DNA of 64,000 bases. It comes from Gordionus sp. m RMFG-2023 (taxonomy: Eukaryota > Nematomorpha > Gordioida > Chordodea > Parachordodidae). Positions within the stretch are counted from its first letter, which is position 1; each line of letters opens with the position of its first letter. Shown in pieces: positions 36,358-48,259 of this stretch. A model generated the notes under the pieces. It ran no database searches. It had not been told where the DNA came from and saw nothing but the letters and a program-made list of their open reading frames with translations. Location of the stretch: assembly GCF_954871325.1 (NCBI RefSeq), contig NC_088777.1, forward strand, positions 1,550,001-1,614,000, written 5' to 3'. Both the position numbers and the translations under genes were made by a program.

Positions 36358-39300
36358 TCACATCATTCCCATAGCCTGTGCAGCTCCTGCACCAGACCCC
36401 ATACCTTGGCCTGCTTTAGGCATTCGCATGGTCTGATCAATCGAGAGAATGAGATTTGTAGCTTCAAGAGCAGCAGATAGTGCGTTCGATTTTACTGAAC
36501 GGGGTTCCCAGACATATGCCATCATATTGTCCCGAATTGACCCATCCTTATCGGAATTGTCAGTGGGAGACTGATTTACATTAAGACCAAACCATTTTTC
36601 ACCTTTTATGGATAAAAAGAATATATACAGTTAAAGGATAAGTAAATCTTTGGCTCAATAAAACAAACCTTGAGCATGTTTCTGCCTGAGGGCATTCATG
36701 AAATTTGTGGGATCAAGGCCTGCATTATCGCAAAGTTGTCTTGGTATTATCTCCAATGCTTTAGCTAATCCTTCAAAGAGAGCTTGCTCTTTGCCAGTTA
36801 TGGTACGAGAATAATCGCGGAGGTATTTGCTTAGCTCAAGCTCCACAGCACCACCACCTTATTCATAGATAGGTTCCAAAATTAAGAATTATATTTTAAT
36901 TAAGTATGGTAGAAAGAAGATAAATATAATAAAATTAAAAATAGCTTAACAATTATTGTAATATTTTTTAATAGCAAGCTAACTTATCTTAAACTAGCTT
37001 TGAGGTACAAAAAATATAATGTTTTAGCATCTTGTCTGAACATTTTACCATAAGATAAAATGTAATTACCGATGATGCAACCAATAATTTATTGTTAAAA
37101 AAATAGATATTTTAATCTTTGGTCAATCATAACTAATATCTTTCAGGTTAATTCAAATATATTACCTGCTACAATCTGATTGCTTGTTATAGCTCTCCTA
37201 ACAACCATTATGGCATCATGAATGGATCTTTCCGATTCATCCATAAGCTGTTCTGCGGCACCTCTCAGAATTATGGTACAAGTTCGAGCCTTTGGACAAC
37301 CAGTTAAAACATTGAATCTGGAGGAAGGTTATTTATTTAATAAGAGCATTTGACATTGAAATAATTTACTCTAAATATTAATAAGTTAAAAGGTGAAATT
37401 TCAGATTTTTATTCATGTTGTTTCTCAACAGCATCATTCAGCGTTGGATCTCGTGATTCATCATATATATATATACAATATATTTTCGTTATTGTGACCT
37501 AGATGTCTGCAAAACCTAATCAACAGCGGTTCATTATATTATGATTAGTTTTTATTTTGTGGAAAATATTTCAGGTAAAACTGGTTCAGAAATATTTTTG
37601 CCATAATTTGAATAAAATCAAAGATATTAAATAAAGCCTGATTTATATATTATTCTAAAAAAGGCTCATGAAATATTATGCGAAATGAAAATTCATAAGT
37701 CAACAAAATTTTGCTTCTCCCAAAAGTTCACTTATAACGAAGATATATTAACTATAATTGCCATAAAATTATGATGAAAAATCTTGCAAACCTTTCATTG
37801 CCAATCTGTTTTTCCTCAAAAAGTTGGCAGGTGCCCAAATTTTCTGGGGTTATATTGGTGACGGAAGTTAAAATACTACCACCACAAGCTTTGATAGTGC
37901 GTTTCATGTCTTCCTCCACAACACGTCCAGCACAAAACAGATCTCTGTGGGTGCATAAAACTGTATGTTAGGTTACATTTCTAATAAAATTTATTGTAAA
38001 TGAATATAACCTTATCAAAATCAAGTATATCTTTCTCTTAAAAAAAGAGCCTAGTGTTGTTAATTCTGCACAAATCTTGCATAGGTCTTTTTACAATATG
38101 CAAGATAAAATGTTAATAAACCTATCTGCAAAATATTGAGTGGCTACATCCCCTATGGGGAGTTTTGAAAGTACAACTTTTGCACCACTTTTGTGAATAT
38201 TTTCAAGCTTCTCATAAAGTATCGTCCATTCTGCATCAATAATAGCTTGATATTCCTGGGGAAAAAAATATAGAGAAATTTTTTTTTAGCACAATAGTAT
38301 AGCATGAAATTTCCTAATTCTTTATGCATTTAATAGAATAAAATGACTTGAATCAGGGTTAAAAAGCTCAAGTTAAACATCATTTTCAAATAAGAGTTGG
38401 ATTGTTTCGTTCATCATTTTCAAGTCAATTTTGTAATAATAAAATATTTCAATATAAAATAAAATTATGCAAAACTTTTCACTTATTTTAAGTTAATATA
38501 TTCCTTTACTTGGGCATTGTCAACTCTTATCTCAGCATTCTCCTTTTCTGATTTGAGCTCAAGTTCTATGTTTAGGGCCGCAATTTTAACATCTTTTGTA
38601 TACTTTTTGGGTTGCATTTCAAAGCCAGCATAAGAAAAAGTTTTCTTGAATGCAACTCCAGCAATTAACATTGATTCCTTGTTATTGTTTAAAAAAATTA
38701 AGAGTTTTAAAAATGAAATATATTTATTAGGAGTAAAATTTAGGAAAGAATAAAATTTTTTCATCAAACTTCCAAACTTCCTCCTTGAACTTTCTTTATG
38801 CCTATCATATCTAGTGGCATGAGAGGTTCCTGTAACATCTGCACAGCTTGTACTACCATTTCAGCAAAATATCGTTTGCTTTGAGCTAATATTTTAGAGC
38901 TAAGAGCTGTGCATGCTAAATTAGTCAATATTTCTGTAAATTCCCTTGATGTTTCATAAATATAAAAAACTTGTATCGTTAATCTTTTTACTTTGGGTTA
39001 TCTTTCTTAATTGTAACAGACAATTCATTGAGCTTTTCAAGTGCCTTTATATAGAATTAGAAAAAATTGATTTTTTATAATAGGCTCCATTTTAAATGAT
39101 TTACATGAATTTTCATATATATTAAATTAAGTAAACCTTTAATATAAAACTTTAAACATTTCATATTATAGGTTACAAGAAGCAAACTAGTTATGGTTAT
39201 AAAAAATTACCATTAGTGTAGCTTTTTTATAGCTTTTCATTATAATTTGGGGGTGTACGCCATCTTCAACAAAGCTTTTAGCTTGATTCAAATATTCACA

Positions 39301-39928
39301 TGTTAGCAATACCACAGATGTTGTTCCATCTCCAACCTTATAAACATGTTTTTTATTGTATGTATTATTTTAAATACTTCAATATAGAGATATACCTTAT
39401 AAAAGGTAGATATATGAAATATTTTATAAATTAATATATCACAAACGTAACCCCATTAAAATACAAATTTTAGCAGGTGACATTTTGTGAAATAAATTTT
39501 TTTTAAATGAAATTAACCTCTGCATCTTGACTTTTAGCTATATCTACAAGTATTTTGGCTGCCGGGTGTATCACGTTCAATAATTTCAAGATAGTTGCAC
39601 CATCATTTGATATAGTAGCTTTGCCTATAAGTGCGAGCAATAGTTAATAAATGAGTCCATAAATATTACCTGATGCATCTATAATCAATTTATCCATTCC
39701 CCTGGGACCCAATGTAGTCGCAATCGTGGACCCAATCGCCTTAATACATTTAGATCAAATTAAGATATAAATTTATAAACTTGACAGGCATTAATATTAG
39801 ATACAAGTTGAGTTTTGCCTTCTGTAGAATCAGATCCTTCTTTTAATAATATAATGGGTCCTTGCTAAATTTAATATTAGACAAAAAATTTTATTAAAAT
39901 AAAAATGGGGAAACGGGAATTTTACCAT
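36358..39928 (-). CDS. CCT7: T-complex protein 1 subunit eta (CCT7), cytosolic chaperonin
   Basis: This is one of eight subunits of the TRiC/CCT ring, which folds actin, tubulin and other proteins using ATP. Coding exons in transcript order: 39926-39928, 39781-39864, 39670-39739, 39518-39624, 39211-39336, 38992-39044, 38770-38944, 38510-38677, 38122-38255, 37792-37944, 37166-37317, 36669-36857, 36358-36602. They total 1659 nt, i.e. 552 residues (human 543), with every phase consistent. Motifs in order: GPRGMDKLI (about 45), [14 protein letters not shown] (about 55-68), [10 protein letters not shown] (about 89), [10 protein letters not shown] (about 193), [18 protein letters not shown] (about 213-230), [15 protein letters not shown] (about 293-307), and [13 protein letters not shown] with [12 protein letters not shown] in the C-terminal equatorial part. 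It ends in a Gly/Met-rich tail. These segments are specific to the eta subunit. Several introns are under 65 bases. The first coding exon supplies only ATG, spliced directly to CAAGGACCC. Confidence 0.97.
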
Positions 39929-39929
39929 G

Positions 39930-41030
39930 CTTCCTTTCGCAAATTTACTAGTTTTTAAATAATGTAAAAACAAATTTAATTTTCGAAATTAAATTATATT
40001 GCTTCAAATAAATTCGATTAGAATATATAATACAAATAGTGTATTTATATCAGCATTAAATATATATAAAAGCTAGAGGATTTAGCGCTGATATCGTGTG
40101 GAATTCAAATATTATAATAATATAAAGTTGTTAACTTATAAATATGATATAATATTATAAAATGTATAATGTTGAATTTATTATATTTATATCGTCATAT
40201 AAGTGACTAATTGATAAGCCAAATTTTTAGTACTGCGATATTATATCCATTATTTTTATATAGACGGCTTAAGTAATAGTTTTGCATTTATTATGTATGC
40301 TAGATAATAAAATATCGATATATTTCCGATTTTCACTTGATTAAATTAACAGAGGACCCTTTTTCATTATTATATATTGATTTAATTATACTCATTAAGC
40401 TGAGAACAAACTTAACATTTTTTTTCAACCAATTAATTCATAAGTTACAAATTGTGTTTAAAAGCCCAATTCGGATCGAATTTAAAAACGGTCCTATTAA
40501 GATTATAACCAAAATATTATTATATAAACCTGGCAATTTTTCTAATAGGTGGCAGAATGATTGGGGTTTCTACTTGCCAAATCTTAAGGTATAAACATTA
40601 ATTTTGGTTAAAATCCTTAAAAATCGACCCAAATCGGGCTTTTTAAAAAATACTAGTTACAACTTACTTTACTACATTTTTCCTATTAAATTTTTAATAG
40701 ATTGTGTAATATATAAGTTAGAATAAATGATATACAATTGAGTTTAGCCATAAAATAAATAGACTAAATTAATTTTAATAATCCACATTTTGTTAAGAAT
40801 TTGCAAGCTTTTTTCCGGAACAATACCATATATCAAAAATTTCTAAGTTCGATTTTTTTTTAAAGTGGTCTAAATTTTTATTAAGATAATTTTAAAAAAA
40901 TTTATTAGAATAATTTTTTTGAATTGCAGATTTTAATTTTCTGATAATTTTTTTGATTTAATTAAGAAAAATAATCTACTTTTCAAATAAATATTTGGGA
41001 AAGGATATGCAATTTGGATATTAAGTTTTA
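39930..41030. other. Region upstream of CCT7, no gene seen
   Basis: The DNA is AT-rich and contains the CCT7 5' untranslated region and presumably its promoter. No TATA or other element stands out from the background. A frame at 40337-40594 (+) is A/T-driven and shows no coding features. Confidence 0.4.
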
Positions 41031-41033
41031 GAC

Positions 41034-43745
41034 AGAGTTGGGCATTACCACAAATACTTGTAACTAAGATAAAAGATATAAGATCCTTTAGTATCTTCTC
41101 AGTATTTTTTTAACATTTTTAATAAGATACTAGTATCTGTATCTAAGATCCTTTATTCTGAAAAGAATCTTGTAATAATTTCCTTATTTTCTTCAACCAT
41201 ATTTTAAATGTAATGACAATCAAAATTAGCTGGAAAATTTACAACTAATATTAAGGTAATAACAACACCAAAACGAAATAAGTAAAGATTATTTTTTACT
41301 AGTAGAAAGCCCGTCAAAAATAATGAGGAATGAGATTTTTATTCATTTTTTACGATAGATGTAATGCCAGGTTCAAGCTCACAATATTAGGAAACATCCA
41401 AGATCTTATAATTTTAAAAAAGTTTATCAAGCCCAGCTTAACCCTTAATAATTTGTAAAAGATATTCCCAAGTCAGGTGCAAGCTAATATTAATTTTGAG
41501 GTTCCAAGCCCAGCCCTACCCATTATAATTTTGAAAATTTTTTCCCGCCTCGGAGATAGTTAAATTTTTAAATGGGAAATATCTGATTTACCAATTCTTA
41601 TATTGAAAATATATGGAAAAAAAACATGTAAATTTAGTCAAAAATATAATTAAACTATTGTTGAAATTAAACAAACATAAAAATAATGTAAACCAGTAGA
41701 TGGGTCAATATTAGATGCATATTTCTAGTAGATGGAGGGCTATCATCAAAAAAGATTTTTGGGGGACTTATCAAACCTATTATGATATTCTAAAAGTTAA
41801 AAAATAGCATGATAAATGTAATGTTATTAAAATTAAGGTTAATTAATTGTAAGGTATTAAAAAAATATGATTAAAAAAGGGGAGAAAAAGAAGGTATAAA
41901 TTATTATATTATAAAAATAATAAAAAGGAATTGATAAGGTTTTGAGAAATAGTGGTTAATAGATAATAGAGATAGAAAGAAAAGAATGAGATAAAAAAAT
42001 TTAGTGATAAATAAATTCATTAAGGGAGGGGAAAAAAATAAAAAAAGAGTTATTTATAAGGATTGGAGATTATAAATAGGTTAGGATAAGAATATTTAAA
42101 TATTTGAATATACTTGGATATCTTCTTAATTATTGGTTTTGAAAGAAAAAGATGAGTATAAAAAATTGTAATATAAGTACTGACAAAAATTGTGAGTATG
42201 TTCAAAATAAATATACAAGTTGAGTATCTTGTAGAGATTTCATTAATGTGTAATTGATAATATGAGATGAAAATTGATAAGTTAATCTAAAAAATAAAAA
42301 AAGGATAAAGTGAAATAAAAAGTTTCATTCATATTTACAAAGTTGAGGGAATATTGTTTATATCGATTCAAAGACGATTTTTCAAATCTCTCAATCCATG
42401 TTAGGTATGTGTACACCATCAATTCTCGGAATTCCATTCATCTGTTTGTATAAAATAAATAAATAAAATCAATAAATAAAAATAAATACATACCGATGAC
42501 ATGACGTAGCGATGACATGACGTCACAATGACGTAGTGAGGACATCGGAAAATTATAATATAGATACATAAATGTAGCATGATTAAAACTTATGGTAATG
42601 AAATTTAAATTATGGAAATAAGTTCCCGTGAATCAAATCCAGATCTTAAAATTTTATATGGAAATTTTTTAAAAATAAAAGTTAAAAAAGACAATGTACA
42701 GGATAGATGTAAAAACAAAAAAAGGATAAAGTGTTAAACACAAATTTTGTTAAACATATTAAAGTTTATTATTTATGCGTGGTTAAAAAGGGGCATAGGA
42801 GATGGTATGGACAATAGATTTTAAAATATTTTCCTATTTAAATATGGCTTTTTTGACATCAATATCACATCCATATTTTAAGAACTTATGAATTGAGTCA
42901 GATGATAATAAAAAAAAAAATTTTTTCAAAATATATTAATAAAAGAAGCCTAAATGTAGTACCAGAGTATATAATCAAGTTCTAACTATAACACTAATAG
43001 ATTTAACATCTAATAAAGAAAATGATGATTTGTTTTTGGTGAAACAAATGTTGCTGAGTCCAATATTACAAATAACACTGAACAGGAGGTTTTAAATTAT
43101 ATTAAAGAAAGTAGAAATGCATTAAAAAATGCTTAAATATTATCCTTTCATTAAGGAAATTTTTTTATAAAATAATAATACTGCAATACCTTCATCAGCT
43201 CCAATTGAAAGGTAATTTAGTTTTGGCACAATGTTAAGTAGTCCAAAACGACAAAAGTCTAATGATAAATTATTTGAAAAATTAGAATATCTTATAAAAA
43301 TAATGAATCTATTTTAAATATTCTTTGGTCTATTATTAATATTAAAAAGCCCGATTATTATAATTAACTCACCATTAAATATTTTATTAATTATTATTAA
43401 ATATTTATTCTTATTACATGCGTATGTCATGTTATTCACAAATAAATAATAAAAACTGTGTTTTATAAACCATTCTAGCAAAAGATACAATTATATTTTA
43501 TCTTATATCTTTTTGATATTTTGTAAAAGATACTAGTATCTGTATCTAAAATCCATTTTAATCACAAAGAATCTGTATCTGTATCATAAAAGTGGCTTGT
43601 ATTTAAGATACTCTAGTTAGGCAAAAGATATACAATTATATTTTATCTTCGATCTTTCTTGATATTTTGAAAAATACTAGTATCAGTATCTGAAGTTCAT
43701 TTTATCACAAAGAATCTGTATCTGTATCATCTGATTTAAATATTT
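41034..43745 (+). mobile_element. Decayed hAT DNA transposon
   Basis: The left end at 41034 reads CAGAGTTGGGCATTACC, a hAT-like terminus, followed by repeated 'gatactagtatctgtatcta' motifs. The same motifs recur inverted or repeated at 43520-43735, marking the right subterminal region. A transposase C-terminal remnant lies between them. I could not find an exact inverted right end, so the boundary at about 43745 is approximate. The spread of stops suggests an old insertion. Confidence 0.6.
43174..43317 (+). pseudogene. hAT transposase C-terminal (dimerisation) remnant
   Basis: The frame contains NNTAIPSSAPIER, then an in-frame TAA at 43213, then FSFGTMLSSPKRQKS and NDKLFEKLEYL. This is the conserved IPSSAPVER-FS-G...KR..L.D..FE.L block of animal hAT transposases, where subunits dimerise. 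The frame upstream (about 43020-43170) is compatible with the same protein but is disrupted. It is the remains of a DNA transposon gene and not a working one. Confidence 0.75.
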
Positions 43746-44009
43746 TCTTATTTTTTAACTTAAAAATATTAATCTCCAATTTAAATATAACCTATGGTTT
43801 TTATATTAAATTATCAAGCCTCCCGATAAATTATCTTGAGCAATTATTATTATTTTTTTTTTATCTTAAAATAATTAAATATTTTTTTGAGTGTTCATTA
43901 TTTATAATTCTGGGCGTTGTAGTATTTCCTGATTTCGGTGAGAAATTAAATAGGCACCCTTAATCAATGTTTTATATTGCAACTTTTCATTTTGATCATA
44001 ATAATTTAA

Positions 44010-44104
<95 letters not shown>
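44010..44104 (+). repeat. (GAAA)n microsatellite
   Basis: About 23 AAAG units. On the minus strand this is a TTTC run directly downstream of the LINE remnant, so it may have grown from that element's 3' tail. Confidence 0.95.
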
Positions 44105-44107
<3 letters not shown>

Positions 44108-44189
44108 AAATTTTTTTAAAAAACTCAAAAACAAATTTTTACCCCAACCAAATTTTATTTCTTTTCATATCTCATAAATTTTTTTTTCT

Positions 44190-44800
44190 CTCTTTTTAGC
44201 TTTCACCTTTTCTGGTGGTAAGCTACTCCAACATCTCTCTCCACTTTATGTTATTCATACTATCTCTTTTATCTAATTTATATTTCTTTATATTGGCTCT
44301 AATTTTATGGCCCCATTGAAGTTAGTTTGCCCATCACTCCTAAACTCTTAACCTTATTTCCTATGTAGTTCTTAGGCCTTCTCATTGTGTGCCCATACCA
44401 CCTAAGTCTGTTTACCATTAACTTAGTCTTAATGGGCACTACCTTTAAACTACTTAGTATTCTTGTACTGCGCACTTTATCCTTTCTCGTTACCCCAGCA
44501 ATCATCCTCAGCATTCACATCTACATAGTTTGTAGACTTCTCTCGTCTGATTCCTTGGTTGGCCATGTTTCCGAACTATATAGAATAGTTGGTTGTACTA
44601 TGGAATGTAAATTATTCCCTTTAATTTGTGTGGGATTCTTTTGTCAAATAGCACTCCAGATAAAGATCTCCACTTTAACCCTTGATTAATTTTACTTTAT
44701 CTCTTTCTCTATTTTGCCATTTTTTTGTATAGTTGGAGCCCAAATATTTGCAGCTTTCAATTGCCGATATCTGCCATTTATCTTATCTCATTAATAACCC
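44190..44800 (-). mobile_element. Truncated non-LTR retrotransposon (LINE), reverse transcriptase 3' end
   Basis: Reading on the minus strand, the segment retains the end of a LINE polymerase: GLKWRSLSGVLFDKRIPHKL (about 44620-44680), then MLRMIAGVTRKDKVRS and VNRLRWYGHTMRR (44305-44514). The RLRW-GH motif and its spacing are typical of the C-terminal part of LINE ORF2 proteins. The frame between the blocks is broken by at least one stop and one shift. The 5' portion is missing, as is usual for 5'-truncated insertions. Confidence 0.8.
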
Positions 44801-45142
44801 TATTTAAGAGGACATTGCAAATGGAAGAAGATCAGGATCCAGATCATGCGCCGGACTGGACTACGATCCTCAAATAAAAGACCGCACCGTCCAGAGTGTT
44901 GTCATAAATAAAAAAAGACCGATTCAGGGCTGGTCTTTTAATTTTTTAAAAAAAAATTAATATTTGCTTTCTTTATTAAATTTTGTTATTTTTGAAAATG
45001 AATAATTTTTTAAAAAGTTGGAAGTAGATAGTTGCCAAATTTTAGGAATTTAATCGGGATAAATTTTGATCAAATTAGGGAGTTTCAAGAATTTATTAAG
45101 AGCCCATATTTTATACAGGTTTTTAACTGTGTATGCAAAATA

Positions 45143-45170
45143 ATAAAGAAAGAAAGAAAGAAAGAAAGAA

Positions 45171-45253
<83 letters not shown>
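45143..45253 (+). repeat. (GAAA)n microsatellite
   Basis: About 27 units with one irregular unit near 45170. Reading frames across it on both strands are artefacts of the repeat. Confidence 0.95.
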
Positions 45254-45482
45254 TTTATTATTGAATTAATATCAATAACATGAATTGGATAGAATATAAA
45301 GGCATATCTGTAACCATCAACATATCTAGTCAACAAAAAGGTGTTTTCATTTGTACATTAAATTCATAAGAAGTCTTAAAATATAAACGAAAATTTCATA
45401 TACAATAATAAAAATGAAAAAACAAAATATTATTATAAACATTTTTGGTGATATCATATTAACAAAAATATAATAACTCGAG

Positions 45483-45705
45483 TAGTGTTGTTAAACGGCT
45501 CGTTTTGAGCCGATTTTTAAAAACGGCTAACTCAATATATCATCCAGAATAATATTACGCAAGCCTGAAGATTTTCTTTGTAGAAGGAACAAAGGTTTGT
45601 ACATCTATTAGCGAAATCTCGAGGTGTAGTCAATATTTTTCTGGCTAAAATATTGAGTTAGCCTTTTTTAAAAATCGGCTCAAAACGAGCCGTTTAACAA
45701 CACTA
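45483..45705. mobile_element. Family A hAT MITE, best-preserved copy, with 8-bp target duplication
   Basis: The left end TAGTGTTGTTAAACGGCTCG and the inverted right end CGAGCCGTTTAACAACACTA give inverted repeats that extend, with mismatches, to about 60 bases ('ttttgagccgatttttaa', 'acggctaactcaatat'). Identical 8-mers AACTCGAG flank it at 45475-45482 and 45706-45713. The interior carries 'attacgcaagcctgaagatt' and 'aaatctcgaggtgtag'. There is no reading frame. It belongs to the hAT superfamily by termini and duplication length. Confidence 0.92.
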
Positions 45706-45815
45706 AACTCGAGTAATTAACCCTAATAGAACATATACTAAGATAAGATAAGATAAGATAGTGTATTTAATGATATATGATAAAATTATGAACTACAATT
45801 ATATATATAAGTAGT

Positions 45816-45985
45816 GTTGGCCGATTTTTAAAAACGACTAACTCAAAATTTTAGCTAGAAAGATATTGCCTAAGCCTCGAAACTTCTCTAATAAATATTC
45901 AAAACCTTTGTTTCCCTCTACAGACAAAAATCTTCAGGCCTTGCGTATTATTATTCTGGATGAAATATGGAATTAGTACATTAAA
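45816..45985. repeat. Family A hAT MITE, right-truncated copy
   Basis: It begins 'tagtgttggccgatttttaa' and continues with 'cctaagcctcgaaacttc' and 'aaatcttcaggccttgcgta', but lacks the right inverted repeat. It lies 110 bases from the intact copy. Confidence 0.7.
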
Positions 45986-46194
45986 TATAAGATAGAGAAT
46001 CACAGTAATATTGTATTTATAATTAACTCCGCCCCTACCTTACCCCATTCCAAATCCTTACATGTCTTCGTGTAAAATCCGAATCAAAATAAGAATCAAA
46101 GAATATAATTCATATACAATTTTTTTTAAAAAACGCACCGTTATCAATTTATTATAATCATTGCCTTATCTTATTTACAATATTGTCCCCATCG

Positions 46195-46620
46195 ATACTA
46201 ATCTCGAAGTGTGAGTGAACCGATTGAAAGAAATCTAAGGCTTGCCGAAAGGGTAAAAACAAAAAAAAATATAAGAGTCCAAAGATTTTTTTTAATGGCT
46301 TTCCTGTGCACGCTTTGGCACACTCCACAACGAGAATTAATGTTATTTAAAAGTTTGACCAAACAGTGGAACAGCGGTCTCGCCTCCTCCCTATCTGACC
46401 CGACACTTGAAGACATCAAAGTAAGTTCTATAAAGGCATCGTACCTGCAGCAAACCTCGCTTCACCTCAATTGTTCTTCTCCCACTCGTTATTTTTCTAC
46501 TACTCCAACTTGGCTAAGTTTTTCCACAGAATTAATGTTATTTAAAAGTTTGACCAAACAGTGGAACAGCGTGTCTCGCCTCCTCCCTACCCGACCCGAC
46601 ACTTGAAGACATCAAAGTAA
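46195..46620 (+). CDS. Candidate exon(s), part of it duplicated in tandem
   Basis: A frame from 46211 reads SEPIERNLRLAERVKTKK and leads, possibly through a splice, to ELMLFKSLTKQWNS and SDPTLEDIK ending at a donor GTAAGT at 46421. The segment carrying the second peptide is repeated 195 bases downstream (from 46530), where a CACAG acceptor precedes it. That second copy has a one-base insertion shifting the frame after KQWNS. A further possible exon lies at about 46780-46870 (RRILQNVRRREVHLESG). I do not recognise the protein. Chance or a repeat-derived frame is possible. The GTAAGT donor differs from donors of the confirmed genes. Confidence 0.3.
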
Positions 46621-46723
46621 GTTCTATAAAGGCATCGTACCTGCAGCAAACCTCGCTTCACCTCAATTGTTCTTCTCCCACTCGTTATTTTTCTACTTCT
46701 CCAACTTGGCTAAGTTTTTCCAC
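46335..46723 (+). repeat. Tandem duplication, 195-bp unit, two copies
   Basis: The unit from 'aattaatgttatttaaaagt' to 'ggctaagtttttccac' occurs at 46335 and 46530 with only a handful of differences. Confidence 0.93.
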
Positions 46724-46931
46724 TTTACACTCGATATTTTAAATTTTCGCGCTCGCGCTTACTATAACCTGAATAGATCGCGTTGAGGCGAGGCGTATAC
46801 TGCAAAACGTTAGGCGTCGTGAAGTTCATCTAGAATCAGGCGCATGCTGGTGTTTCGTATTCTCCTATCACGAGGGATCCAAAAGTATCTAGTTCTTTAG
46901 GTAAGTCGATTAAAAAAAAGTAGGATTCTTC

Positions 46932-47098
<167 letters not shown>

Positions 47099-47849
47099 AA
47101 TATTACCCTTGAAAAGAGGGTTTTTCTCTTTATTGTTTAATTTTCAAAAATAAGGGGATCATATGGCCCTGTGATTCTTAAAATTTAATTCATTAATTAT
47201 GTTATGATATATATTCAAAATTTTAAAAGATTAGGAACACGAAAATATGTTACAAAGTCTCATGTCTCCTCCTCAAATTATTAAGTAACTTTGACATAAC
47301 TCATTTTTTTAATATAATAATTAATAATAAAAAAAATTAATCAATAATTCTCATTATAAAGATTAAATATATATTTTTTTAAATAAAAATATTATTTTTA
47401 AATCATAAACACATGCCATTAAACAAAAACCCCACTTTATATAAAAAAATTTAAAAAACTATTTATATATTTTTTAATTTAAAAAAATGATTTTTGGTTT
47501 TCGATAATACTCCGGGTTATCTGCTAATATTTAAAAAAATCTATTTTTTCAAAAAAATCGAGAGATGTGATGATTATGCTCCAACTCAAAGATTATTTTT
47601 AATTATTTATGATTCTGTCCTTTCTTTTTCTTTCTTTCCTTCTTTTTCTTTCTTTTCTTTCTTTCTTTATCGATACAAAATGATTAAATTTAAATCATTT
47701 TTTAATATTACTAACCCCAAATCTCTCAAACCTTTGATTCCCAACCCATATCTCTCTCATCTTTAATCCCAACATAATATACCTGTTTTAACTTTTAAAA
47801 TATATTTCGTACAAATTAAAAAAATAAATTTCTTAGAGTTTCAGATTCA

Positions 47850-48250
47850 GTTAAGGTTATTATCAGGAAGTGATTACTACAGGTAGAGTTTCTAAGAAAT
47901 ATAGTAAGAAATTTTATTTCGCAGTTTATTTTGGATATATTTTTTTTATAAATAATAACCCCAATAATATTTATAATTTAATATTTGTATCAATAATATT
48001 CAGTCGGGTTATTATCAGAAGTGATTACTACAGGTAGAGTTTCTAAGAAATATAGTAAATTTTATTTCGCAGTTTATTTTGGATATATTTTTTTTATAAA
48101 TAATAACCCCAATAATATTTATAATTTAATATTTTTAACAATAATATTCAGTCGGGTTATTATCAGAATTGATTACTACAGGGAGAGTTTTTAAGAAATA
48201 TAGTAAATTTTATTTCGCAGTTTATTTTTTTTTATAAATAATAACCCCGG
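47850..48250 (+). repeat. Tandem repeat, about 150-bp unit, three copies
   Basis: The unit begins 'ggttattatcagaagtgatt' and includes 'actacaggtagagtttctaa', 'ttttatttcgcagtttat' and 'aataataaccccaataat'. Starts are near 47855, 48006 and 48155. It is non-coding. Confidence 0.85.
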
Positions 48251-48259
48251 TAATATTTA

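Noticed and set aside
45032-45336. Overlapping frames across 45.1-45.25 kb on both strands
   Set aside because: These are microsatellite artefacts.
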